From contig CANGCK010000004.1 in the NCBI GenBank assembly GCA_947452295.1, positions 1 through 64,000 of the forward strand: a stretch of 64,000 nt of DNA, written 5' to 3'. The position numbers and the translations under genes are program-made. The DNA comes from Sphingobacteriia bacterium (GTDB lineage: Bacteria; Bacteroidota; Bacteroidia; Chitinophagales; Chitinophagaceae). Numbering within the stretch: position 1 is the first letter of the stretch; every line of letters begins with the position of its first letter. Under the pieces are notes generated by a model. That model was not told where the DNA came from and ran no database searches. It was given only the letters and a program-made list of their open reading frames with translations. Shown piece by piece: positions 18,368 to 27,600 of this stretch.

Positions 18368-20521
18368 ATGAAACACCTAGTTTTAATTTTAGTATGTGCA
18401 CTAAGCTTATTAGCGTGCAAAAACAACAATACGATGATCAAAACAACTTATAAATGGCCTAATGCTATTGCACCAACAGCAATTATAAAGCCCACCACAA
18501 GAATATTACATGGAGATACTGTAATAGATAATTATTATTGGATGATTGATTTCTTTAAAAAGGGAGTAGATAGTAATAAAGTGGTTGACTATTTAAAAGC
18601 AGAAAATGCTTATACAGAAAGTATGATGAGCGGCACCAAACCCTTTCAGGGAAAGCTTTTCAACGAAATGAAAGCACGCATCAAAGAAAAAGATGAGAGT
18701 GTGCCAGTATTTAAAAACGGCTACTATTATTATACCCGAACTGTAGAAGGCATGCAGTATTATAAATATTGCAGAAAAAAAGGAAGCCTTTCTTCTTCAG
18801 AAGAAGTTTTGCTAGATGTAGATGAAATGGCAAAAGGAAAAGCGTATTATGGCGTTACTGGATTTAGTGTTAGTGAAGACAATCAACTATTGGCATTTGG
18901 GGTAGACGATGTATCTAGAAGACAGTATGTAATTCATATTAAAAATTTAATAACCGGAGAGATATTAAAGGATGCAATACCGGGAACGAGTGGTGACCCT
19001 ACTTGGGCAAGCGATAATAAAACAATATTTTATACATCCAACAATCCCGTTTCACTTCTTTCAGAAAAAATCAAAAAGCATCAATTGGGAACAGGTGCAT
19101 CCTCTGACAAAGTAGTGTATGAAGAGAACGATAAAAGTAATTACATTGGAGTAGGCAAAACAAAAAACAATAAATATATTTTTATTGTTTCGCAGGCAAC
19201 TCTTTCATCTCAAACTCTTTTCATAGATGCTAAAACACCTGAAGCAGCATTTAAGGTGTTTCAACCAAGAATAAATAATGTTTTATATGAGGTGATTTCC
19301 TTAGAAGATAAATTTTTGATAAGGACGAATTTGGATGCGTTGAATTTTAGATTGATGGAATGTTCTTTAGATAAAACAGAAAGTAGCAATTGGAAGGAAG
19401 TTATACCCCATCGTAAAGATGTACTTTTACAAAGTGTAGAAGAATTTCATGACTTTTTAGTACTAGAAGAAAGAAAAGATGGTTTAATTAATCTTAGCGT
19501 ACGAAATTTAATTAATAATAATGAACACTATATACAATTTGAAGAAGCAGCCTATGCTGCATCATTAAATGCAAATCCGGACTACAACAGTACTTCATTG
19601 CGCTATGCATATACTTCGTTAACCACTCCAGCATCGATATACGACTATGATTTAAATACAAAGGCAAAGACCCTAAAGAAGCAACAAGAAGTATTAGGGG
19701 GATATAATTCAAAGGATTATGCAACTGAGCGAGTATATGCTACAGCAAAAGATGGCACTAAAATACCCATATCAATAGTATATAAAAAGGGGTTTGAAAA
19801 AAATGGGGAAGCTCCACTCCTTTTATATGCTTATGGTTCTTATGGGGCAAGTACCGACGCAAGTTTCAGTAGTACGCGATTAAGTTTATTGAATAGAGGT
19901 TTTGCATTTGCCATTGCACATATTAGAGGTGGGCAAGATTTGGGACGTCAGTGGTATGAAGATGGGAAATTGATGAAAAAGAAAAATACGTTTACCGATT
20001 TCATAGATTGCGGAGAATATTTAGTTGCCAATAAATATACTTCGAATGCACATTTATATGCTCAAGGAGGTAGTGCCGGCGGTTTACTTATGGGAGCCGT
20101 AACCAATATGGCACCAAACTTATGGCATGGTGTAATAGCACAAGTTCCTTTTGTTGATGTAGTTAATACGATGTTAGATGAAAGCATTCCACTTACTACC
20201 AATGAATTTGACGAGTGGGGTAATCCAAAAAATAAAGAAGCATATTTTTATTTAAAGAGTTATTCGCCTTACGAAAATGTTACAGCCAAAGACTATCCGA
20301 ACCTATTAGTTACAACAGGTTTACATGACAGTCAAGTACAATATTTTGAACCTGCCAAATGGGTTGCTAAACTTAGAGCTACTAAAACAGATAAAAATGT
20401 ATTGCTATTGCATACAAATATGGAATTTGGACATGGAGGTGCATCCGGCAGATTTGATTACCTAAAAGATATTGCATTAAATTATTCATTTCTGCTTGCT
20501 TTAGAAGGGATTCAGGAATAG
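18368..20521 (+). CDS. S9A prolyl oligopeptidase family lipoprotein (oligopeptidase B-like)
   Basis: This 717-residue serine peptidase has a lipoprotein signal peptide with lipobox LLAC near residue 17, so it is probably anchored in the cell envelope. An N-terminal beta-propeller (about 70-430) precedes the alpha/beta-hydrolase domain. The nucleophile is Ser569 in GGSAGGLLMG; Asp654 (GLHDSQV) and His689 (GHGGASGR) complete the triad. The C-terminal spacing and FAFAIAHIRGG resemble oligopeptidase B, which cuts short peptides after basic residues. A TTG at 18308 lies in frame but the ATG at 18368 begins the signal peptide. Confidence 0.92.
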   Translation: MKHLVLILVCALSLLACKNNNTMIKTTYKWPNAIAPTAIIKPTTRILHGDTVIDNYYWMIDFFKKGVDSNKVVDYLKAENAYTESMMSGTKPFQGKLFNEMKARIKEKDESVPVFKNGYYYYTRTVEGMQYYKYCRKKGSLSSSEEVLLDVDEMAKGKAYYGVTGFSVSEDNQLLAFGVDDVSRRQYVIHIKNLITGEILKDAIPGTSGDPTWASDNKTIFYTSNNPVSLLSEKIKKHQLGTGASSDKVVYEENDKSNYIGVGKTKNNKYIFIVSQATLSSQTLFIDAKTPEAAFKVFQPRINNVLYEVISLEDKFLIRTNLDALNFRLMECSLDKTESSNWKEVIPHRKDVLLQSVEEFHDFLVLEERKDGLINLSVRNLINNNEHYIQFEEAAYAASLNANPDYNSTSLRYAYTSLTTPASIYDYDLNTKAKTLKKQQEVLGGYNSKDYATERVYATAKDGTKIPISIVYKKGFEKNGEAPLLLYAYGSYGASTDASFSSTRLSLLNRGFAFAIAHIRGGQDLGRQWYEDGKLMKKKNTFTDFIDCGEYLVANKYTSNAHLYAQGGSAGGLLMGAVTNMAPNLWHGVIAQVPFVDVVNTMLDESIPLTTNEFDEWGNPKNKEAYFYLKSYSPYENVTAKDYPNLLVTTGLHDSQVQYFEPAKWVAKLRATKTDKNVLLLHTNMEFGHGGASGRFDYLKDIALNYSFLLALEGIQE

Positions 20522-20535
20522 CAATTGCATATTTT

Positions 20536-21255
20536 ATGGGGAATCATTTTTTTAATTTTAAACAGTTTACCGTTTATCAGGATCAATGTGCCATGAAAGT
20601 ATGTACAGATGCTTGTTTGTTTGGTTCTTGGGTAACTAATTATATAGCCGACAAATATTTGTCGGCTATTTTAGATATAGGCGCAGGAACAGGATTACTA
20701 TCATTAATGATTGCGCAGCAATCTGTACACTCCATAGAAGCAATAGAAATTGAGGCTGCCGCGGCTCACCAAGCTACTAATAATTTCAATCAATCGCCCT
20801 GGAGCAACCAATTAAAGCTCATTCATGGGGATGTGCAGGATCTTTTTTTAAAAAAGGAGATTCAATATGATTTTATTATTAGCAACCCTCCGTTTTTTGA
20901 GCATGATTTACCTAGTAATAACAGCAATAAAAATTTAGCACTGCACAGTAAAGCCCTTACCTTAAAGGAATTGATTAACAGCATAGAAAATCTTTTAAGT
21001 TCAACTGGAGAATTTGCCATTTTAATTCCTTATGTCCGATTTGAATATTTAGTCGAAATAGCGCAGAGCAAAGGCTATCATTTAAAAAAAGTAACACATG
21101 TTAAACAAACTACGCATCATTCATTTTTCAGATCGATGCTGATTTTTTCCCGCAAAGCTTGTCTGCCAGAAATTAATGAAATGAGCATAAAAGAAAATAA
21201 TATGTATTCAACGGAGTTTAGACAACTTTTATCTTCCTACTACTTACAATTCTAA
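20536..21255 (+). CDS. trmN6: tRNA1(Val) (adenine37-N6)-methyltransferase
   Basis: This 239-residue SAM-dependent methyltransferase has the Rossmann SAM motif ILDIGAGTGLLSLMIAQ (about residues 48-64). The N6-adenine methylase catalytic motif NPPF occurs in IISNPPFFEHD. The N-terminal FKQFTVYQDQCAMKVCTDA is typical of the YfiC/TrmN6 family, which modifies A37 in tRNA1(Val). The gene follows the S9 peptidase by 14 bases, and the next gene begins right after its stop. A perfect 26-bp palindrome lies inside it (see 20644-20669). Confidence 0.88.
   Translation: MGNHFFNFKQFTVYQDQCAMKVCTDACLFGSWVTNYIADKYLSAILDIGAGTGLLSLMIAQQSVHSIEAIEIEAAAAHQATNNFNQSPWSNQLKLIHGDVQDLFLKKEIQYDFIISNPPFFEHDLPSNNSNKNLALHSKALTLKELINSIENLLSSTGEFAILIPYVRFEYLVEIAQSKGYHLKKVTHVKQTTHHSFFRSMLIFSRKACLPEINEMSIKENNMYSTEFRQLLSSYYLQF
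20644..20669. repeat. 26-bp perfect palindrome inside trmN6
   Basis: The two 13-base halves ATAGCCGACAAAT and ATTTGTCGGCTAT are adjacent and exactly complementary. It is in coding sequence (residues ...IADKYLSAI...). It could be chance, a protein-binding site, or a cruciform-forming element. Confidence 0.4.
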
Positions 21256-21672
21256 ATGATTAACTTTGTAACAATGAACATGTTAAAAAAAATAACCATT
21301 ATTTTACTAGGTATCACAGTGGGCTGTGCTAATCCTACCAAAAAATACCTGCCAGCAGAAAATGGATTAGATGCAGGTAGACAATTTATTGAAGCTAGTA
21401 AAAATGGAGATTTTAATCAGGCTGAATTCTATCTACTAAAAGACGCTGCTAATTCAGCAATTTTAAAAGTCGAAGAAAATATTTACCGAGAAAAAGACAA
21501 GGAAGGTCGACAAGCGATGAAATTATCGTCTATTAATATTAAAAGTGTACAAGATGTAAATGACAGCACTGTTAAAATGGAATACTATTATTCATCTGAT
21601 ACGGTAGTGCATCAATTATGGATATTACAAAAAAACAAAACTTGGCTAGTTGATTTAACTAAAAAAAATTAA
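21256..21672 (+). CDS. Small lipoprotein, DUF4878/NTF2-like
   Basis: This protein of up to 138 residues has a lipoprotein-like signal ([16 protein letters not shown]) and then a compact domain of about 105 residues. The domain resembles the DUF4878 / NTF2-like fold: [20 protein letters not shown], a middle helix, then beta strands ([25 protein letters not shown]). The function is unknown. The first ATG at 21256 abuts the trmN6 stop; internal ATGs at 21274 and 21280 would give a more usual short signal peptide and cannot be excluded. It is followed after eight bases by the pyrophosphatase gene. Confidence 0.65.
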   Translation: MINFVTMNMLKKITIILLGITVGCANPTKKYLPAENGLDAGRQFIEASKNGDFNQAEFYLLKDAANSAILKVEENIYREKDKEGRQAMKLSSINIKSVQDVNDSTVKMEYYYSSDTVVHQLWILQKNKTWLVDLTKKN

Positions 21673-21680
21673 CCTATTTT

Positions 21681-22229
21681 ATGCAAACACAAACAGTACT
21701 ACATCCATGGCATGGAGTTCATTATGGAGAGCAAGCGCCAAGAATTGTAAATGCGGTTATTGAGATACCCCAGGGCTCACGTTGTAAATATGAGATCGAC
21801 AAGCCTACCGGATTATTAAAATTAGACAGAGTAATTTTTTCGTCATTTTATTACCCTATAAATTATGGGTTTATCCCACAAACTTATGGTGGAGATAAAG
21901 ACCCATTAGATATATTGGTAATTACTTCGTTGCCTGTACAACCACTTACATTAATGGAAGCCAAAGTAATTGGTGTAATGCAAATGGTAGATGGAGGAGA
22001 TCCGGATGACAAAATCATTGCAGTTGCTGCTACAGATCCAGGCATGAATCATTATAATAATATAGAAGAATTGCCCAAGCATTTTTTTGATGAGCTTAGG
22101 CATTTTTTTGAAGAATACAAGAAATTAGAAAACAAAACGGTTGTAGTAGAAGATTTTGGTGATAAAGCAAAAGCGCTTGCCATTGTGGAAGAAGCCATTG
22201 AATTTTACAAAAGCACTTTTTTAAAATAA
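21681..22229 (+). CDS. ppa: Inorganic pyrophosphatase (family I)
   Basis: This 182-residue soluble enzyme hydrolyses pyrophosphate and pulls biosynthetic reactions forward. It has the family-I features [27 protein letters not shown] and the metal-binding [10 protein letters not shown] (DxxDPxD-type acidic cluster). The C-terminal [10 protein letters not shown] is also typical. It is in a dense rightward gene run with four bases before the next gene. Confidence 0.95.
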   Translation: MQTQTVLHPWHGVHYGEQAPRIVNAVIEIPQGSRCKYEIDKPTGLLKLDRVIFSSFYYPINYGFIPQTYGGDKDPLDILVITSLPVQPLTLMEAKVIGVMQMVDGGDPDDKIIAVAATDPGMNHYNNIEELPKHFFDELRHFFEEYKKLENKTVVVEDFGDKAKALAIVEEAIEFYKSTFLK

Positions 22230-22233
22230 CATT

Positions 22234-22671
22234 ATGAGTTTTACCACATTATTAGTATTGATTACAATTGGATTAATAGCGGGTTTTTTAAGCGGCTTAG
22301 TAGGCATAGGAGGCGGAATTATAATTGTACCAGCCCTAGTGCTGTTTTTAGGTTTTTCTCAAAAAGAGGCACAAGGTACTTCATTGGGCATCTTATTACT
22401 TCCGGTAGGAATTCTAGCAGTTGTACAATACTATAAACAAGGGTATTTAAATGTAAACTTTGTATTGGTAGTTGCACTTTCCTTTATTGCAGGAGGTTTT
22501 TTAGGTAGCAAATTAGCACTAACATTAAGTGACGCCAAAATGAAGAAAATTTTTGCCATAATAATGATGTTAATCGCTATTAAAATGCTGTTTTTTGACC
22601 ACTCAAAGTCTACTGCTCCTTTAAATTCAACAAAAATTCAACAAAGTAGTCCTCATAAGATGGAAGATTAA
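22234..22671 (+). CDS. Half-size TSUP (TauE/SafE) membrane protein
   Basis: This 145-residue protein has about four membrane helices and one TauE/SafE repeat: GFLSGLVGIGGGIIIVPAL at the N-terminus and AGGFLGSKLALTLSDAKMKKIF in the second half. Normal TSUP proteins have two such repeats (about 250 residues), so this one would have to form a homodimer. Short members are known in the family, so it is not necessarily a fragment. The charged tail (about residues 120-145) is cytoplasmic or periplasmic and unconserved in appearance. The substrate is unknown. Confidence 0.8.
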   Translation: MSFTTLLVLITIGLIAGFLSGLVGIGGGIIIVPALVLFLGFSQKEAQGTSLGILLLPVGILAVVQYYKQGYLNVNFVLVVALSFIAGGFLGSKLALTLSDAKMKKIFAIIMMLIAIKMLFFDHSKSTAPLNSTKIQQSSPHKMED

Positions 22672-22682
22672 ATATCCAACCA

Positions 22683-22690
22683 TATCTTTG
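22683..22690 (+). promoter_or_regulatory. Candidate promoter for the small membrane protein gene
   Basis: TATCTTTG is an exact match to the Bacteroidota -7 element and lies 15 bases upstream of the ATG of a 50-codon gene. A clear -33 TTG at the right distance is not visible. Confidence 0.45.
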
Positions 22691-22705
22691 CAAAAAATTA
22701 ATCTC

Positions 22706-22858
22706 ATGGAAGCAAAAACATCATCAGCAAAATATTGGGCATTGTGCTTTTTTTGGTTAGCAATTATGATTACTCTTTTAGTAGTATATCGTGAATTTTT
22801 CTGGCTTGCATTACCAGGTACGGTTACCTATTTTGCGAAAGCGATGGATTTGATGTAA
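22706..22858 (+). CDS. Small membrane protein (50 residues), unknown
   Basis: The frame begins MEAKTSSAKYWALCFFWLAI, has one strong hydrophobic helix (about residues 11-28), an arginine/glutamate pair, a second semi-hydrophobic stretch and ends ...TYFAKAMDLM. I do not recognise the family. Support for its being real: a -7 promoter element just upstream, a start codon at the right distance, a hairpin terminator 20 bases after the stop, and no competing gene in the space. It may be a small integral membrane subunit or regulator. Confidence 0.55.
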   Translation: MEAKTSSAKYWALCFFWLAIMITLLVVYREFFWLALPGTVTYFAKAMDLM

Positions 22859-22878
22859 TTGCTTTTAACTCTTTATAT

Positions 22879-22915
22879 AAATTCCCTTCCGATAATATTT
22901 TAGGAAGGGAATTTT
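22879..22915. terminator. Hairpin terminator after the small membrane protein gene
   Basis: AAATTCCCTTCC at 22879-22890 pairs perfectly with GGAAGGGAATTT at 22903-22914 (12-bp stem, 12-base loop). It lies between convergent genes, and both strands have short T-rich flanks, so it may end transcription from both sides. Confidence 0.75.
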
Positions 22916-22916
22916 G

Positions 22917-23684
22917 TTATATATACCTTTTAATAATTCGCAATTGATGTGTGCGTTCACCTTTATCGGTGGTAAAAATACCCTGGCTATCAATTTTATC
23001 AATTTTTACTCTCCCAGAAGAATGGATAATCGTTTGAGCGTCTAACAGAATACCAACATGTGTAATCTTACCTTCCTCATTGTCAAAAAAGGCTAAATCT
23101 CCACAAACAACTTCTTGCAAGAAACCAACAACTTCGCCCTGAAGAGCTTGCTGGGAAGCATCACGTGGCAGGTATTTATTAAAAAAACGATAAACTTGTT
23201 GTACAAACCCACTACAATCAATTCCAAATACCGACCGCCCCCCCCATAAATAAGGTGTATTTAGGTAAACCATAGCAATATGCCGAATATAATCGTTTGT
23301 AAATAAAATTTTATTGGGTTTAGACACGGTACCCTTGTACGTAAAATTTAAATGGCCAAATACGCCACTATTATTGTTTAATAAGCCCAATGAAGCCCCA
23401 AAAGGGATCAGCATTTTTGTGCCATTCATTTCAATCAGATTGACGTACTCGCCAGCTAGATCCTTGTTGTACGTAAGTGATTGTTCATCCGTTAATTCAA
23501 TCATTTGGGCTCGTTGGCACCATCCTTCATAGGAATCATACAAACACTTTACTTTATAAAATTCGCCTGAAACTTCCAATAATTGAGCAATTTCACCAAA
23601 AAGTAACTGACTCACCATTTCACTTCTATGCGAGGCCTCTGCCCTCAAAGGGGCAACTGCTGTTATACAAGCTAAAAAACTCAT
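22917..23684 (-). CDS. NlpC/P60 cell-wall hydrolase with SH3-like domain
   Basis: This 255-residue protein has an SH3-like N-terminal part (about residues 10-70, with VAPLRAEASHRSEMVSQLLF) and a C-terminal NlpC/P60 papain-like domain. The catalytic Cys is in FGIDCSGFVQQVY and the catalytic His in ITHVGILL; a further His occurs in IIHSSG. Such enzymes cut gamma-D-Glu to diamino acid bonds in peptidoglycan peptides. An ATG at 23723 would add 13 residues; I prefer 23684 because family members start right at this M-x-x-A-x-C segment. No signal peptide is evident, so recycling in the cytoplasm is possible. Confidence 0.88.
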   Translation of the reverse strand: MSFLACITAVAPLRAEASHRSEMVSQLLFGEIAQLLEVSGEFYKVKCLYDSYEGWCQRAQMIELTDEQSLTYNKDLAGEYVNLIEMNGTKMLIPFGASLGLLNNNSGVFGHLNFTYKGTVSKPNKILFTNDYIRHIAMVYLNTPYLWGGRSVFGIDCSGFVQQVYRFFNKYLPRDASQQALQGEVVGFLQEVVCGDLAFFDNEEGKITHVGILLDAQTIIHSSGRVKIDKIDSQGIFTTDKGERTHQLRIIKRYI

Positions 23685-23705
23685 GTTGAAAATTTGGCGT
23701 AAGTT

Positions 23706-24320
23706 ATGGAAATTTGCGTGCATCGCATCTTAGTACAAAATGCTTATTTTAAAAGTGTGAATAAAAACAATTATATACATATTAGCGATCATGAATTATT
23801 GAGCAATTTCTATATTGATCGAAATAAAGAATGGCTGGGTATACTACTTTCACGTTATACCCTCCTGCTATTTGGTGTTTGCATGAAGTATTTGAAAAAT
23901 GAGGAGGATGCCAAAGATGCTGTGCAACAAATATTTTTAAAAGCCATTAATGAATTAGAAAAATATGAAATAACTTATCCTAAAAGTTGGTTATACAAAG
24001 TGGCCTGTAATTATTGTTTGATGAAATTAAGGGGTGCCAAGATAAACAAACCATTAACAGAAGATTTACTTTTAAACGAACCCCTTGATGAAAATGAAGA
24101 TATACAAATTAGAGAGCATAATTTAAACAACTTAACGAATTCGTTGCAAGAGTTGAATAACGATCAAAAAAGTTGTATAACTTTATTTTATCTTGAAAAA
24201 AATAGTTATCAAGAAATAACAGAAAAAACTGGATTCTCTTTACTACAAGTAAAAAGTCATATTCAAAATGGCAAAAGAAATTTAAAAATATTAATTGAAA
24301 AAAAACAAATAGTTGAATGA
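23706..24320 (+). CDS. ECF-type RNA polymerase sigma factor
   Basis: This 204-residue protein has sigma region 2 at about 45-110 (LLFGVCMKYLKNEEDAKDAV, then SWLYKVACNYCL) and region 4 at about 140-195, a helix-turn-helix with QEITEKTGFSLLQVKSHIQN. This is an extracytoplasmic-function sigma factor of Bacteroidota type. The start at 23706 lies upstream of and divergent from the NlpC gene. The first 20 or so residues look unconserved, so a later start (for example the GTG near 23758) is possible. An anti-sigma-like gene overlaps its stop by four bases. Confidence 0.85.
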   Translation: MEICVHRILVQNAYFKSVNKNNYIHISDHELLSNFYIDRNKEWLGILLSRYTLLLFGVCMKYLKNEEDAKDAVQQIFLKAINELEKYEITYPKSWLYKVACNYCLMKLRGAKINKPLTEDLLLNEPLDENEDIQIREHNLNNLTNSLQELNNDQKSCITLFYLEKNSYQEITEKTGFSLLQVKSHIQNGKRNLKILIEKKQIVE

Positions 24321-24673
24321 ATGAGTGGGAAAATATATTTGTAAATCAGGAAGAACTGAATGAGGAGGAACTCATAAAGTATCTGGAGGGTAAACTTACC
24401 CATAAAGAGCAGCATGCCTTTGAGCAAAAGATGAATAATTCTGCATTTATTAACGATGCTATAGAAGGATTACAAGAAGTTACATTAACTGATAAAATTT
24501 CTAGCATAACACAACAGCTAAACCATCAACTTCGTCAAAACACAAAAAATAAAAAGAAAAGAATATTAAGACCTAAAACAGACATACAAGAATGGATTGT
24601 TATAGCAGTATTATCCATTATTTTTCTTTGCGCTGCCGGTTACTTACTTATCCATTTTTATAGTAAAGTATAA
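24317..24673 (+). CDS. Putative membrane-anchored anti-sigma factor
   Basis: This 118-residue protein starts at an ATGA overlap with the sigma factor gene. The N-terminal half (EELIKYLEGKLTHKEQHAFE, then FINDAIEGLQEV) resembles the short anti-sigma region of Bacteroidota partner proteins. A basic stretch (about 73-85) is followed by one membrane helix (about 94-114). It probably holds the sigma factor at the inner membrane until a signal arrives. No sensory periplasmic domain is present, so it would need another protein to sense the signal. Its stop is three bases from the stop of the giant adhesin gene on the other strand. Confidence 0.65.
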   Translation: MNEWENIFVNQEELNEEELIKYLEGKLTHKEQHAFEQKMNNSAFINDAIEGLQEVTLTDKISSITQQLNHQLRQNTKNKKKRILRPKTDIQEWIVIAVLSIIFLCAAGYLLIHFYSKV

Positions 24674-24676
24674 GCG

Positions 24677-27600
24677 TTAATTAATTTTCAATAACTTAAA
24701 AGTACAAAGTAATTTACCTGCACTATTGATTCGTAGCACATAAATACCTGGGCTTAAAGATTGGGCTGGAGCTAATTTAAATCGGTTCCCTTTTATTAAC
24801 CCATTAAAAAATCCTGCGCCAAAAACCTTACCTGAATTATCCGTTAATTGCCATTGAATTTGTTGATAATTGCTATTAGACAGCAAATTTATTTCATTAG
24901 ATTTTATAGGATTCTCTATTAGTTTCAACCCTTCATTTTCCGACAAGATCGTTTCTGCATTAATGGATGCAGTTTGTTTATTAAATACTACTGAAAATCT
25001 TTTTTTATCAATAGACAAACCATCTACATTGGTTTTAAAATGATAATCCTTCGCAGCTAAATCAATTTTTGAATATTCTCTGGTGAATTGATCATAAATA
25101 AATGCATGGTTATTTTTAGCCAGTGTTGATAAAATTTCCATTTTCAATATATATGACGAGCTTAACGATAGATTAGCTGTATTCAATTGAATTGTCCTAT
25201 ATTCTTCAGTTGGATTTTTCAATTCAGTTCCATGAAAAATAGCATATAAGTTATTGTTATTATCTGTAACACTCAAATCTGGCCCGGCCGTTCTACCCAT
25301 ATCAAATGCATCAAATTTAAAGTCGAAACTATCCGTAACATCAGCATCAGCGCCCCATCTTAATATGGTTTCATCTGCGGTGGAATCGCCCTCTTTCAAT
25401 AAATACAATTTGATGATGCTTTTATCTGCCGGTATAGATAAACTGCGGATTGCACCTTGAGATGGAGCCGAGAATAATCTTCCTGATGGACTTTCTTCTG
25501 ATTTACATGATTCAAAAATGGTGAAAGTTTTTGCTCCAAAAGACTGTACAAAAATCGAAGCCCCATTTTCAATAATATTAGATTGATTACCTGTTGAGAA
25601 TCCATTAACATAAGTTGCATAACCCTGGCTGTTTGGATCCCAACGATAAATTGCGTTTGCAACATTAATACCCGGATTTGCGGCAATTACTTTGTCCCAA
25701 TCGAGGTTTGCCGGGAACGGATTTGCGATTAAATTCCAGCCTTTATTACTTGCTTTATTTGCTGAATATGCAAGCGGAATAATTTGAGTGCCTGTATTTA
25801 CTTTACTAGTAAGATTTATTAAAGAGCTAGATCCTCCAACCAACAATAGTCCTTTATCGGCAGTAATCGATTTAGTGTTACTTAGGTAAATCCAACCCGC
25901 ATTAGAAGGTCCAGAACTACCATAATTTCCATTATCTAAAGCTTCATTATAACTGTATGCCACATAATCGCCGGCATAATAGTTTTTCAATATACTTCCT
26001 CTAATAACAGAGTCTTTGCTAAAAGGGAAACCCACCATACGCCAACTACGAGTATTTCCTAAATATCTTTCAACTTTAACATTGCCATCAATATATCCTC
26101 CAGTTGGGCTACCTTCTGTAATGCTTGCGTCCCCATCTACGGTACTTTTAAGAATCAATACCCCATTGGTTTTCAATGTTCCAGCAGTAGGTGAGATTGA
26201 ACCAGTAATTTTCAACGTATCAGTAAGTGTTACGAATTTACCCGGTTTATTTATTTTTAAATTTTTTATTGAATTTGATTTGAAAGTACCAGAAGTGATA
26301 GAGATAGAGGAATCATTACCTTCAAGTGATACAGTTCCATCAGTAACATCTAATACGCCATTATTAATAATTTTACCGGTAACTTTCAGTTCTCCTGAAC
26401 CGTTGATCTTTACATGACTTCCGTTATTAATTATTACATCATTATAGCTAATCGTTCCTGAACTTATGATAGGTTGATTCAATTCGGTAGAAACAGTAGC
26501 TACCGAATCAGGCATAACTTGTGGAACCCAGTTTAAAGTATTATTCCAATCTGAATTATGGTTACCTACCCAAATTGGTCTGCATTTAAATCCATTTTTA
26601 GTAACAGTACCACCTGGAGTAGTGATGCTGATATTTCCTGTAGAACCATTACCCACAACAGCTGTAATTAATATAGGAGAAACTACCGTATAGCTAGCTG
26701 CAGCTGTTCCGCCAAAACTTACTGCACTTGCATTATTAAAGTTTGTACCGATAATATTAACCAATGTTCCTTTAATGGTAGAGTTTGGACTAAATGAAAT
26801 GATTGTAGGTGTAGGCACCAAAGTAAATCCAGCAAGCGTAGCAGTGCCCCCAGGAGTAGTTACAGAGACAATACCATCTGCTCCTGTCCCAACAACGGCA
26901 GTTATTAAACTAGGAGAAACCACAGTAAAACTTGCAGCGGGGATACCTCCAAAGCTAACAGCAGATGCTCCGGTAAAGTTTAATCCGGAGATAGTTACAG
27001 AATTACCCGTACCTGTGGCCAATGGTGTGAAAGAAATAATAGATGGGGCCCCAACAAAAGTGAATCCTGATTTAGTAGCTGTTCCACCTAAAGTAGTTAC
27101 GGAAACATCTCCTGACGTTCCAGCTCCTACTACAGCGGTAATTTGTGTGGAAGATAACACTGTAAAACTTGTTGCAGCAGTTCCACCAAACTTTACTGAA
27201 GTTGTTCCGGTAAAATTGGATCCGGAAATCGTAACAATTAATCCAGAAACTAAAGAGCTTGGCGTAAAGGACGAGATTGTTGGAGGTTGAATAAATGTAA
27301 AATCAGTAGATGATGTTATAGAACCTGAAGAGTTGATTATAACGATTTTACCTGTAGTACCCGAGGCAACGATCGCTTTAATTTGTGTAGATGAATCAAT
27401 TGTAAAACTGGAAACCTCTGTTCCACCAATAGTTATAGAACTAATATTAAAGAAACCTGTTCCTTTTATCACAACTGTTGCACCTGCACCCGCTGAGGTT
27501 GGAGTAAAGGAAGTGATAGTAGGTACGGGTGGTATATAGGTAAAATCTGTGAGCGTTGAAACTGATCCACCCGGAGTAGTAATGCTAATGCTGCCGGTTG

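Noticed and set aside
26775..27290. 171-codon open frame on the plus strand opposite the IPT/TIG repeats
   Set aside because: It is antisense to the repeat-coding region; the Val/Pro/Thr-rich product mirrors the repeat codons and has no start-site signal or recognisable fold.
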